DNA of 64,000 nucleotides from Macrophomina tecta (lineage: Eukaryota; Ascomycota; Dothideomycetes; Botryosphaeriales; Botryosphaeriaceae). The translations under genes and the position numbers were made by a program. The notes under the pieces are model-generated. The model had not been told where the DNA came from and ran no database searches. It saw only the letters and a list, made by a program, of their open reading frames with translations. The stretch lies in assembly GCA_024180945.1 (NCBI GenBank), contig JAKSGN010000003.1, positions 1,736,001 through 1,800,000 of the forward strand, read 5' to 3'. Shown one piece after another: positions 23,368 through 35,039 of this stretch (its first letter is position 1; each line of letters starts with the position of its first letter).

Positions 23368-25048
23368 TCAATCAGAAGCCACAACCCTGTACACCTGATA
23401 CTCATCACCCACATTCACCGGCAGGATATTGAACGTAGCATACGAATCGATCCCTTCCGGCTCGAGCGTGACGAACGCATGCGCAGCATTCTTCTGCCTG
23501 GTGCTGACCCAAAATGCTCCACTCGGGAGGCTTATTTCCTTCCTGAGCGTCTCCGTAGTGACTGTCGTCCTTGCTATGCCCTCATACTTAGTGGGCGAGA
23601 GCTCCGTGCTCGTGACGTTCAGCACCTCGACTTCTCCGCGGAAACCACTGTGCAGCGTATCCACGCGCACGCCGGCCACGCGCAGCCGCTCCGCGACGTC
23701 CATCCAGGCTCTCGAGAAGACATATGCCTCAGGGCGGCTACGCGTGAGGTTCGCCTCCAGCGGCGTGCTGTTGCGGAACGTGACGGGCACGTCCACCAGG
23801 CTGCCGCTCTGCCCCTCGATGAACGCCCACGAGATGTTCGTGGGGCGGCCATAGTCCGTGATGACAATAGCGTCGTCACTAGCGACGAAATCCTCCCTTG
23901 CCCTCTCCACCGTCCCAAGCACTTCCTCGGCACGGTCCACGGCCGTCTGCACAAGCGCCTCCAGCATCGTCAGCTGCGTCGCCACCCTCCGCTGCCAATG
24001 CTGGTCCGCCAGCTGAATCCCGCGCGTCTCGAAGAGGAACATGACGGCCTGCGTCAACGCGACGCTCGTGTCTCCGATCTTCGCGTCCGACGTCGTCTCG
24101 TCCATGACCACGTCATCCGTGCCCGTGTCGGCCGTGATGTACGGGCTCCAGCGCAGGCCGGTGCGCTCCATGGCAGCGGCGATGGCGTTGGCGAAGACGC
24201 CCTCCGACAATGCGCGGATGTCGGCGTGGATGTTCAGGTTCTTCATCGCGGAGAACTGGCCGTCCTGTGAGGGGAGCCACTGCTCCTGCGCACCGTAGGC
24301 CCGGGATGCCGTGTATTCGTGGCAATCGACGCCGACGTGCGGCGCGAAGGCGACCATGAGCTGCTTGATGTCGCGCGTCTGCTGGCGAGCGAGCTTGGTG
24401 TGGTCGCGGTTGGGGTCGAAGTTGGTGGCCAGGTAGCGCTGGAAGTAGGCCACGCCGTCCGGATTGTACCGCGGGAGGACGAGGATGTCGGCTTTCTCGA
24501 GTACGGATGCGGCCCATGTGGTGTTGGCGTCCAGCTTGCCCAGGAAGGCGAGGAGCCCTTGATCTCCGGCGGGCTCGTTGCCGTGCACGCCGCCCTGCAT
24601 CCAGATGCGGACTTTCGCGGAGGAGTCTTGGCCGGGGCCTTGCTTCGAACTGGATAGGTACACATATGGAATGGACCGGCCTTCTTCGGACTTGAAATCA
24701 GGGTTGTTGTAGGTCAGCCAATCATTTCTGGCAGCTAATCCGCGGAGGAAGCTGTCTGTCAAAGTGTCAGCAAATCCGACTGTCCTCTGCCGCTCAAGTA
24801 GTGTTTTGTTACAGACCTAAGGTAGCTTCATCAGTGGGGCCGCTTGTCCCGTTGGAGAAAGTATCTGGTACCGTTTCCGGACTCGCAAATGAGGGCGAGT
24901 AGAGCTCGATGCCAGCCACTTCCGGGAAGTTCGCGGAGACACGTTCGTCATCTCGTTCCACAACCACCTGGTTATCGGCATAGGCAAATTGGGCAGTGGC
25001 CGCGCCCACATGGAATAATCCCAGGGCGAGTGCTCTCGGGAAAAGCAT
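23368..25048 (-). CDS. Secreted M14-family zinc carboxypeptidase
   Basis: Metallocarboxypeptidases of family M14 remove C-terminal residues from peptides using one zinc ion. Exons on the minus strand: 25048-24817 and 24755-23368 (intron GTCTGT..CAG), 539 aa. The N-terminus (LFPRALALGLFHVGAATAQ) is a signal peptide. Zinc ligands are visible as H-x-x-E in GGVHGNEPAGD (~130) and the later His in GVDCHEYTASR (~235). FETRGIQLADQ (~325) probably holds the catalytic Glu. The ~200-residue C-terminal part after the catalytic domain is longer than in digestive carboxypeptidases and has several Asn-glycosylation sites. The start at 25048 was chosen because it gives the signal peptide directly. Likely an extracellular nutrient-scavenging enzyme; its substrate is not predictable. 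Confidence 0.88.
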
Positions 25049-26340
25049 AGTGTTCGAGGTCAGACCAGACTGCGCACAGCCGGATGTCAAAGTGCCTGCG
25101 GGGGCGTTAAGGAAAGGCGGAGAAGCCGGCGGCTTTTAAACATCCAGTAGATCCGGCGCATGCATTTACAGCTGATCATTTCCATGAGGTAAGTGGTACC
25201 ACATTTCCGCTATCGCGCAACGACCTTCTGGAAACATTGCAGCCAAGCATTGGCGGTCTTGGTGACAGTCGGCTCCAGCCGAAAGAGCCGCATGGAGGCC
25301 TGGCGAGCAAGAGGAAGGGAAGGGAGCATTCGATTCTGCAGAGCACAGTATACACACGGTGGTTGGTCAGCGGGCAGCATTAAGCTTGGCCGCGGCGGTG
25401 GATGTTGCGGGGTCGCGACGTTACGCACCCAAGAGCGGTACGCCAAGAAGTTTACACTAAGCCCAAATGGGCCGACTAAAATGCGAAAGACGAGAAATGG
25501 GCACAAACGTCGAGCATTTGAGTGCCAGGACAGGTCTGCCACACATCGAACATGTATTCGCATCTTAATGGAAGAAGACGCACGTGTATCGATTGGAGTT
25601 CCTGTAGGAATAACCCGCCATCTCTCCAAAATAGACTCTGAGCCGCCAAATTCCCGCCCTATCGGACGACTGCTTATGATGCAGACTTACTCGGCTCATC
25701 GTAACTTCCATGTAAGGTGCCTCACAGCCCCAGTCGCCTGCAGTGGTTTAGGAATAAGCACGTTTCGTTCATTGCCAAAAACGGTTAGTCGGGCTAGTCT
25801 ATAAATCCATTGTCCACGAACAACCGGAGCGGACTTGTCGTCACCGCGAAAGCCCATGCATTGTAGGAGTTAACCAAAACCGCTAATCTCATACTCGACA
25901 CCTGCACGAGTCTTCCATCCTCATCTGAACTTCTTGAGACTGCGATATGTCGACCTCGAACCAACTAGAGCATGCTGAAAAAGATGCTTGGACATTGTCC
26001 CGAGACGGAAGCAGAGTCACGCAACGCCCCATAATTGATCATACTCAAGGGTATTGTACAGGCCAACACGCTAGGCAGATAAGCCGCTCAGCTCTCATTC
26101 TCTCCTCCCCGCCATAACCCGACCGCAGGACTCACGCACAACATGGATTCTGAAAGCCTGCCTTTCATCCGCCGTCCGAAGCGCGCGCGCATGCAGGCCC
26201 CTCCCTCTGCAGGCGAAATCCGGCAAAGTCGATGGCCGCTGATCGCCCCTCCAACCCGGCCGGCCACAATCCGCGCTGCCCTCCGAGCAACATCCCGCTG
26301 GAATCCCGGCCCAGCTACCGGCGCGTGACGATGCTGTTGC
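25049..26340. other. Intergenic spacer, no supported gene
   Basis: About 1.3 kb. A TTTTAAA motif near 25133 could be the carboxypeptidase TATA element. Open frames here (for example 25193-25804 plus) show no family features and overlap each other on both strands. I see nothing to support a gene. Confidence 0.5.
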
Positions 26341-26713
26341 ATGGGGTTCCTCAAGGAGCTCTTCGCGCCGGGCAAGAAGATGCCGCTGCGCGACGCCGAG
26401 CACCTTGCCGACGAGTGCGGCAGGGCCATGTGCGACATCCAGCACTACGTCGTGCGCGGCGTTCCGCGGCACGACGCCAACGGCAGGATGGCCCTGGAGC
26501 GGATCCTCATCGTCGAGGCGCTGCGTCTGGCGTACACCCCGACGATCGGCTCGGCTCGGCTCGGCTCGGCTGATTGCGGCTTGCGACAAGGGAGTGGAGG
26601 TCTTCCGCGAGATGGGCGGCGGCGTTGCCAGCTACGCGAAGCGCATGGCTGACCTCGAGAATGTTCTGACTGCTTGGCTCTGCTTCGACTGCAGAGCATG
26701 GCGTTTTCGGTAA
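26341..26713 (+). pseudogene. Possible short coding remnant containing a CGGCT repeat
   Basis: A GC-rich plus-strand reading starts MGFLKELFAPGKKMPLRD and runs about 70 residues into five CGGCT units (26547-26571). Beyond these, the protein-like continuation (CDKGVEVFREMGGGVASYAK) is in a different frame, so the repeat may have changed length and shifted the frame. No family recognised. Minus-strand frames are also open here because of GC bias, so even the coding strand is unsure. Confidence 0.22.
26547..26571. repeat. (CGGCT)5 pentanucleotide repeat
   Basis: Five perfect tandem CGGCT units. Confidence 0.95.
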
Positions 26714-26907
26714 GCCCACTTCAACCTCAATTTGACAGCATGCGAAGTACGGATAGCATGCGGAGTTCGGCGCTGGGTAAGTATGTATCAATCGGAATAT
26801 CAATTGTAAACATCTTCAATATCCTGTCTTGTGCCTATTGAACGGCTATGTTCCTTCAAGCACCAGCGTGCTTTGAGATGTACTAGTTCTCCATGTAAGG
26901 CTGCAGG

Positions 26908-28803
26908 TTAGGTTCTATTAGGCGGCTGCTTCCAGGCCTGTCCATCGACAGTAGTGGTCAAAGTCCCGTTCGCCTCAAAGATGTTCGTTAACGCGTCTAT
27001 GCTCAAGTGAAAGCCATCCAGGCTCGTTCTCTTCGTCGCATTCGTCTGGCCACTCTGGACCAAGTCCGAATACCAGTCAACCTGCTCCAGAGTTGGAGAA
27101 GGGTTCTGCGCAGCGACACTCTCCCAGCCGTTCAAGAAAGTAGCGCCATCATCCGAGAAGTTGTGATAAGTGACGGCAACCTTGCCAACAACGGCCGACG
27201 TCCCACTCGAAGCGAGCACGACCTGCGCAAAGCCAGATGCTTTGCCCTTCAGGGTGTAGTTCCCTGGAGCTGGGTACTTCCAGGACGAGATGTTGCTGCC
27301 GGCCACGTACGGAGTGCCCCACGGAACCTCATCCGGGCGAGGGGCCACGGGCTGACGCTCTTTCGGCGTGCGGGAGGTGAAGTGCGCGATCATGAGGCGC
27401 GCAGCGCGACCGCCGGGCTCGGTTGAGTTCTCACACGGCAGCGGGTTCTGCCCGCCACAGGCTGGCGGCACGGCCAGGGCTTGCCAGAACGCAACCCTCG
27501 TTCCGTCGGGAGACCACCGAGGGTCGGCCATGCCGTTCCAGTTTGGGTCGTTGATGCTGCCGGCAGAGCCATCGCCCTCGGCGTTGATCAGCTGGCCGAA
27601 GTAGTCGCCGCGATCTCCGTAGCGGTCAATGAGGTAGGGCTGGAAGAAGCGGCGAGCGCCGTTGTTGCGGGTGGACGAGACGGCGGTCGTGGCGACGATG
27701 TCAATGAGCGGCGGGATCCCGCGCATGCCGGCCAGGAACATCTGGCGCCCAGATCCGCGGGTGTCCATGGCCACAGTCCACTCGTCGTCGGGTGAGATGT
27801 CGATGGGATCGGTGTACTCGGGGTGGCTAGTCAGCCGGCGGACAGCGCCGGTGCTCAGGTCTGCGGCGAAGGCGTCGATGTTGCACGACTCGGCAGGGTA
27901 ACCGATGTAGGTGACTTCCTTGCCCGTACCGCTGAAGCCGCGCAGCTCACCGACTGTGATTGCCTCCCTGTTGATGTGGAGTTGATCGCCCTCTGCAGTA
28001 ATGGGCTGTCCGTTCGCAGAATCGAACAGGCGAGTGACGTTGGCCAGGTCGTATCGTGGAGCAAGAGGCGTGCCGGTGTCCGGCGAGGGATTGAACTCCA
28101 GCCGCGCAAAGTACGTCTGCTGATCCAGCTTGCCATTGCTTACGCCGAACGAGTTGTAGCCCAAGTGCACGTTATCGGGATGCAGGCGCAGCTCGCGGAT
28201 CGCGCCACCTTCTCCAGACCCGTCTGCCTTAACATTCCATCGGATAGGATAGATGTGAACGCTGTCGGCGGTGCAGTCGGTGCTGTTCAGAAGAGAGTTT
28301 CCGCAGTCAATGATGTTTGTCCCTGCCAACAGGCGTTTGCCGTCGGCGAATGTCTGCGGATAGTCCAATGCTTCGCTTTTTCCAACGGCGTTCTCTTCGG
28401 GCACTCCACAGGTGACGCATTTCCACGCATCGCCATTGGGAAAGGTTGATCCGTCAGTCTTCACGAGGATGATTTGATCCCCTTTATAGATGCTGGCTGG
28501 GTCTGGCTCGGCAGGCGCTCCGGTGAACGTCACCTTGGCAGTCACATGGTTTCCATCCGGCAAGAAACTCCCCGACTGGAGACCCGTTGACTGCCCAATA
28601 CAACCAGTCCGATTTGGGTTGATGTCGACGGTGCATGAACCCTCCTCAGTGCTAGGAGTAACTGGTGGCAATGGTAGCTCACTAACGGAGATTGGCTCGG
28701 GTGCGGGCGGGGGAGGAACGGAACTGGCGCTGGTGAAGGTGTTTTGCACAGCGGGAGAAGCCAGGTATAGGGCGGTGGCGCCCGCAGTGATAGGGAGACG
28801 CAT
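26908..28803 (-). CDS. Saponin-hydrolase-like secreted beta-propeller protein
   Basis: Single-exon gene, 631 aa. The start at 28803 gives MRLPITAGATALYLASP, a signal peptide; an in-frame upstream ATG would bury it. The mature N-terminus is Pro-rich (PPPPAPEPISVSELPLPP), followed by EGSCTVDINPNRTGC, which I associate with fungal saponin hydrolases. The body carries PD40/TolB-like propeller repeats, for example LTSHPEYTDPIDISPDDEW (~330) and ADPRWSPDGTRVAFWQ (~470). Many N-x-S/T sites and about ten Cys fit a secreted, glycosylated protein. Characterised fungal members remove the sugar chain from plant saponins, so a role in detoxifying host saponins or in feeding on plant glycosides is plausible. 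The family call is from memory of its sequence style; the activity is inferred. Confidence 0.7.
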   Translation of the reverse strand: MRLPITAGATALYLASPAVQNTFTSASSVPPPPAPEPISVSELPLPPVTPSTEEGSCTVDINPNRTGCIGQSTGLQSGSFLPDGNHVTAKVTFTGAPAEPDPASIYKGDQIILVKTDGSTFPNGDAWKCVTCGVPEENAVGKSEALDYPQTFADGKRLLAGTNIIDCGNSLLNSTDCTADSVHIYPIRWNVKADGSGEGGAIRELRLHPDNVHLGYNSFGVSNGKLDQQTYFARLEFNPSPDTGTPLAPRYDLANVTRLFDSANGQPITAEGDQLHINREAITVGELRGFSGTGKEVTYIGYPAESCNIDAFAADLSTGAVRRLTSHPEYTDPIDISPDDEWTVAMDTRGSGRQMFLAGMRGIPPLIDIVATTAVSSTRNNGARRFFQPYLIDRYGDRGDYFGQLINAEGDGSAGSINDPNWNGMADPRWSPDGTRVAFWQALAVPPACGGQNPLPCENSTEPGGRAARLMIAHFTSRTPKERQPVAPRPDEVPWGTPYVAGSNISSWKYPAPGNYTLKGKASGFAQVVLASSGTSAVVGKVAVTYHNFSDDGATFLNGWESVAAQNPSPTLEQVDWYSDLVQSGQTNATKRTSLDGFHLSIDALTNIFEANGTLTTTVDGQAWKQPPNRT

Positions 28804-29863
28804 TTTGATTGGATATGGTGGACTGCGCTGTGGCAGGTAATGCCAAATTGGACTGCGTCCAAACACTTTATACTCCAGAGAGGGGCAATCTTGACGTCAG
28901 GAGATCCCGCGCCGTTAATATCAACAGCCTCATATACCCGAAGGCGTTGCGCCAGATATAGATTCTTAGACTTGCCCGGATGGGTGGAACGGAGCTGATC
29001 TGCATGGTATGCGCGCATACGGATACGTGTATACGGATACGCAGGAACGGGTACGGACTTGAACGGGCACTAGTGACGTCAGCGCACACAATGCCGATCC
29101 TTATAGGCGGAGACATACTCTGCATGAAACCACCGCATGCACTAGCCCGCGGGCAGTCAGCAAAAAACGCCGTAGGATATCAAGGTGGTTCTCCATAAAC
29201 CTAACATCTTCTCTTTCATCCAGATTGAGTTGGCGCTTCAAGCCTCTCAATCCTACGATTTTGTCTTTCTCTCCTTTTCCCCCCCCCTTTCCCCCCTTTG
29301 GTGGACGTCTACATACCATTTGGGAAAAGCCCTGCATTAGAGGATGCTGAGCACAGGTGGAGTTCAATCGCCGCAGGGTAAGCATGACCAAAATTAACAG
29401 GGCCTTTATCCGCGGGAATTACACGTGCATATCGATCTCCTGGGTAACTCGGGAGAAAATCCCATGCCTTGGTCCAGCCGTCTCGGCCGAGACAAGTGCA
29501 ATTGTGTATCCTGATTCCCGGAGAGCAGTGAACCGTACGTGTGCATTCAGAGAAACCGGACGCAAGTATGTCGCACGAACCGCAGCCAGAATGGGTCAGA
29601 GCAAAATTGCTGCACAGCGGCGGAACGGTCTCTAGGCAGGACTTGTGCTTCTTCCGAATCTGGGATCCGGACAGATGCTGGTTCCCTCCCTATTCAAGTG
29701 GCACCGCTTCGCTATTTCAGCGTTACCCCACCTTTTGGCAGTATATTCGCCAAGTCCTCGGTGCCACGCAGAGATAGATTATGTAGCAGTATAGAGCTCC
29801 ATTTCCCCGAGTATTCTTGGCCAGCTTGCCTCTCCGATCTTGCCGCATCTGTGGATATCCGTA
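28804..29863. other. Intergenic spacer
   Basis: About 1.06 kb between two minus-strand genes. Holds a TTTATA motif near 28868 (possible promoter of the saponin-hydrolase-like gene) and pyrimidine runs near 29280. No gene supported. Confidence 0.5.
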
Positions 29864-32800
29864 TTAGAGAGCGAAGGAACGAAGCTCTCGGCGCATGTTA
29901 GTAATGGCTGGGTCCTCCTCTTGAATACTGGTTTCAATGATGTCCAACTGCCGAACCACAAATGCTTTTCCTTCGTCTTGAGCTTGAGAACGCAGTTCGG
30001 CTAAAAGAAATGTCCCGACCTCCCGAGGGCAAATATCAGCTAAATGTGCAAGGAACTCAGTCCGCCCTGATGCAATAGCCGTGAACAAGAGTGAGGCCAG
30101 GTGAGATCGCGCAGACTGAAATTCGAACCTTGGGTGGCTCAGGATGAGGTTGGCGCAGGCAGTGTTCCCCCTCCGCATAGCGTGATAAAGCGCTGTGAAG
30201 CCCCAGCAGTCTCGAGCCTCGAGATCAATGTTCTCGCATGATAGAAGAAGCTTCGTGACAGGTGAGGTACCCAGCAGGACAGACTGCATCAGTGGTGTCC
30301 GATCGGATGCTGCCCGAATGTTTGGATTCGCATGCCCTTCAAAGAGCAGGACATTAACAATGTTGGAGAAGCCTCTAAACACAGCTTGTGACAACAAACT
30401 TTGCCCATATGGGTCTCTCATGTTCATGTTGAACCTGCCTGAACGGGCACAATGTTCGAAAATGCTCAAAGACTTGGAGAAGTTGACCCGCTTCCTGTGA
30501 TTGCTGTCGAAAATCCGCATGAGTGCAGTAAGCCCACGCTCATCTGTCAGATTAGGATCTGTTCGAGTATCCTGCAACAACACGTCTACCATTTGGATAT
30601 CTGAGTTCGAAACTGCTTCCATTAAAGGAGTCGGCCATCGCGGCGGGCCCGTATTGGGGTCCAACCCAAAGTTGAGCAGTAGCGCAACTGTTTCCGGACC
30701 TCGCTGTTTCATGTATTTCAGTATGAGAGGTTTTCCTTTGCAAGTAGTTGTTGCGTTTGCACCTGCGTCTGCAAGGATCCTCATGGTTGAAACCATTCCG
30801 GACTCTATGGCGGCCTCCATAGGCGTTAGTGGATCCTCATCGTCAATTGTAACGTTGACAAACACGCTAGGTTGATACAGAGGTATGCAATGCTCAAGCA
30901 GCAGGGTGACCATCAAATCTTTCTTCTTCTGTATGGCGTAATGAAGTGCTTGACCTGTGTGGACCAGAGAATCTTTCCAATATGAGTCAATCAGCAGGTG
31001 CAGGATGGCTTGGTTCTCGGTCTGGATACCGAGCTCAAACGCGGACAATGGGAAATCCCCATCATCACTGGATATCCGTATCTCAGCTCCAGCTTTAATA
31101 AACGCTAAGACCAGCGCCTCATGCTCGAGCGCGACGGCAAGAAAAAGCGGAACAACAAAAAACCAGTTGTTAACATGTGCATTCATTAGTTGCTGGGGGA
31201 TTTCCCCAGGCCTGATGTCCGGATTTCCGAAAAGGAGATTGAGAAGAGGAGAGCTTTCAAATGCATGCTTCCTGCGAATGAATTCTTCGATAGGCATGAA
31301 CGCCGCCTTCGTTGACTGTCTTGGACCGTAGAACAAAAGGTTCCCGAGATAATGAGCTCTTTGCTGAGTGCTTTTATCAGACTTAGTATCATGGTCTTTT
31401 TCAGCTTGTCTCAACAAAGCCTGCCAGACACTGCGGACTCCAGCTAACGCAAAAATGTTAAAGGGTTTCCTTAGCGCATTGCTGTTACTGGTACTCCACA
31501 TGTATCTGTGTATACGAGCCAATTGGAAGGTGTCATATGTCCTCTTGAAAAACCTTTTAGTGGAATCTTTAGGCTTCGTTATAGGTCTCAACAACTCCAG
31601 AGGCATATCCCAGGTCCCATCACCGGGGATGAACCGGCGTCCAGATGGGAGCGTTATCCATGGCATTCTGAAAACATCAGGTACCTCTTCATCAAATATC
31701 CAGGGCAAGATATCCAGAAGGTCTGCCTGATCAGTCCCGCTCATGTCGACCTGGATTGTATGAGCCAACCAGAAATGGCGCGCATATTTTGACAGCGGAA
31801 AAGTCGCCTCAAAACTACGGTGAGACTCGTGCGAGGGATGTTCTGATGGATCGCCTACTAGCGTGGCACTAGCATGCTGGAGATCTTCCAGCAAGAGATA
31901 CCGAATACATGACCGTGCTAGCTGGTAATGCCCGTTCCCAATAACTTCACGCTCTTCAGTTGATCCATCAATTTTCTGGAGGCCACCTCTGTGCAAGAGA
32001 TAGTCTGAGACGGATTGATGAACAAACTGTGCAATTCTTCGACCATCATGTTCTCGGACCTCTACCAGCCCTCTTGAGAGTGTTCCGACGGCCTTCTCCA
32101 CATCGAAAAAATAAGGGCTGGCTGGAAATTGGGTGCTGGATCGGATGCTCATATCCACGTCGGTGACCAGCGCGTGTTGGAGTGCAGGGATGTCCAATGG
32201 TTTGTAAGCGAAAAGTATCCAACGAATCAATTTAACGGACTGGCTTTTTTCAGCTTCTGTAAGAGTGTCCAGTAGTGTAGCATACAGATCGGATAGGTCC
32301 ATCGGTAGCTGTCCGATCTTTTCCTTGAGAACATGAACGGACTGTCCCAATTCTCGACGCGCGTCGACGACCGTTTTGGAAACAGAAGTGGCCCATTGGA
32401 ACATCCCGTTGGCTCTTTCGATGATCTCGTGTTCCAAGACCTGTGCGTCAACTTCATTAAACTCGCTGCTGAGGTCGCTTCCCACAATTCTGCTAATATC
32501 CTCGGAATTTTCTTTCTCCATGGATATGACAAGCCTGCAGATGGATGGTAGTGGAGGATAATACCGGCACGTGAAGAGAATCCGAACGTTTACAGAATAC
32601 TCCGTCCATTTACGAAAGCGGTGGACCAACTCTTCTGCAGTGGACTTGCCAGCCTCATCGATGGCGTCCACTAAAATGCATAGCGGCTTCCGTGTGGAAT
32701 CCAGAGCACGACCGAGCAGTACCTGCAATTCTCCCTCCGACCACTGGATTTCAGAACCTCTTGTAGCCCTGCATCTTTCCCGGTAAAGCTGTGTAAACGT

Positions 32801-34463
32801 CCTAAGGGTGCGAGAGGGACGCATCAGAAGCTGCTGCAGAATTGAGCGGCAGAACCCGAGATTGGTCCTTTGTAGTGGAGTACCCCGAGAATGGAAGAAG
32901 AAGGATACAACGATGAATCTGGCCGCATGGTGACGAGAGAGGTAGTTCAGGGCATACTTGATCAGTGCGGATTTTCCCGTTCCGGGATGGCCGCGAACCC
33001 ATAGCCGCCTGAGTGTTGCATCCTCTGAAGTGCGTAGCCACGTTCGAAAGTTTACATTTGTATTGAGCCACTCACAAGTATCCTCCCCAGGTTCGATTTC
33101 ATCCCGACGCCAATGCTGTTCAGGGAATCCCAAGGAGTGGAGAGCCTTTATCTCTTCCTCGGTCAGTTGTTCAATAGGCTTGTCCTCTTTGATGAGCTTG
33201 AGCTGAGAAAGGACGCGATTGTAGTCCTCACTATGAGGGGGGAATTTGACCATTTCGGAATGATTCCGATTAATGGGGATTGATGTGTCCGCAACGGACG
33301 TAGCCGATGTTTTAGCAACAAGAAGAGTTGACGGTCCAGATAACTGCCATCTTCCAGCAATCTACGTTGCTAATTAGGTACTTGTAGCGAATGAAGACTG
33401 TTGTACGTACTTGTGTTATTGTAGGGGTTTCCTCGGTCTCGAAAAAAGCAACAACTGTAGCCCTCCTCATCTTTGCGCGTACTTTCTTGAATTCTCGGAG
33501 CTGAAGCTGTAGCAAAGGAGAGTCAATGTTAAGGCTCCCAATAAGATCCCTATTCGGCTGCCCCTGAACTACGGTAATCAATGCCTCAGTGGACATGCCC
33601 TTGTGCGGAACTCCGAAAAGCAAAATGCCTTTGATTCTGTGGAGAAGCGATACGCTTCTTCGGATGAAAATTTGTGGCAACGGACTTGATAAATCAATTA
33701 TTGCCTGAATATTTTGTCAGTTTCTCTATGAGATTGTTGCCCGGCATCCAGTAACTGTCTCGCTTTGGGACGGACCTCACCTGCTCAAGTACAAGCCCGC
33801 CAAGGCTGTGGCCAAGAAGTATCAAGGGTCTCTCAGACATACTGAGGGTTTTCAGGCTTTCGGCGAATTGTGTCCCGAGATCAAGAATTGTCTGACGGGA
33901 TGCGCTCTGGACCAGGTTTGTGTCGTAGCCGTAGATGAACAGTCTGCATTTCTGTAAATCCCTTGCTAGATTATCTCGGATCCACATGAAGTTCAAGCCT
34001 TTTGCCTTGAATGAGCCGAAAGCGTGGCCGTTGAGCCCAGACAGGGCGACGAGGCTATACGTTGTCAGCACCGGCTTCCTCCTATTCTAGAATACATAAT
34101 GGAGCAGCTTGAGGAAGCTTACTCTACGTCACACTCGTCGTCGTCGGAACCGTGCAGCGGGGTAAAGCCATGAAAATGGGTGTCCAGGGTCAGGACGATA
34201 CGAGTTCCGCCGTCTTCCACGTCGTATTCTTCAAACATCCATTGCGTTGGCTTCTCATGGTGTCCAAGTACGGTGGGGTTAGCCAGGAAAGATAGCGTTG
34301 CAACTTTTTCCCCTTCTTTCGACGGATGCTGAGCCAGAGAGCGTACGACAACGTCTTTATTGTCGAGCCTTAAAAGCCGGCAGACAAGGTCTCGAACATT
34401 ATTCCTATCATAACCGTCGGGTACTCCCTGGAGCCTGTATGCTATAGCAGCATGAGAGGTCAT
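29864..34463 (-). CDS. NLR: lipase-like hydrolase - NACHT - ankyrin protein
   Basis: Fungal NOD-like receptors act in non-self recognition and regulated cell death. Four exons: 34463-34123, 34081-33781, 33704-33411, 33361-29864; introns are 41-76 nt and all junction phases agree, giving 1,477 aa. Residues 1-115 are a linker-like module ending in LTLDTHFHGFTPLHG. An alpha/beta-hydrolase (SesB/DUF676 type) follows, with LSGLNGHAFGSF and the nucleophile elbow GHSLGG (Ser about 206). NACHT comes next: Walker A GHPGTGKS (~436-443) and Walker B CILVDAIDEA (~540-549). Residues ~1050-1440 form ankyrin repeats (RTPLMQSVLLGTSPVTKLLL, FTALYHAMRRGNTACANLIL). The ankyrin units diverge, unlike the near-identical repeats of fast-evolving fungal NLRs. 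Appears intact. Confidence 0.93.
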
Positions 34464-35039
34464 CTCGGAGCTTTGAGAGAGGCATCCAGCTCCAAACGTG
34501 CTTTCCCAAGGCTTATGAGCCGAAGTAGACCGGCCCCCACCACCAGCGGTATATCTCAGGGCATGAGAGCACGAAAGTCAGTGCTTGAATATTGGCCCAC
34601 TGGTCACCATTGTCGGTCGCAGCGTGGTCGCGCAGCACCTGGGGGTGTTTGCATGTAGTCGAGTTAAGTTTTCAGATGGGTAAGCTTCCATCGGGCTGAA
34701 GTCAGCTCGATTGTCGTTGGGACAGCAGGGATTCTTAAGCGCCACGTGATGGAAGCCACACTGACTTCAAATGGGATGAATTAGCGAGCTTTTTGTGACG
34801 ATGTATGTTACATGAGAACTTGTACGTACTTCAACCAGTAGGTCCTGTCGATCCCTAGTTTTCTCACCCCTTCGTCCAGTTCTAATGTCTAAAAAACCGA
34901 CTTGGCTTCAAGTCATTAGATATCCCATTTATTCCACCACAACTCTATTTGCTCGTTTTTAGTGTCCAAGCCTAGTCATTCACGCCCACCATAACGCCCG
35001 CAAATGCAGAAACGCCGCCTCCAGTGAAGCATCTTGCTT
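34464..35039. other. Intergenic spacer
   Basis: 576 bp holding the presumed NLR promoter and the 3' end of the ELP3 transcript. No gene seen. Confidence 0.5.

Noticed and set aside
22999..24270. 423-codon plus-strand frame
   Set aside because: Antisense to the well-supported M14 carboxypeptidase; Arg-rich mirror translation typical of GC-rich antisense frames.
25193..25804. 203-codon plus-strand frame
   Set aside because: No signal peptide, domain or low-complexity coding signal, and the opposite strand is also open.
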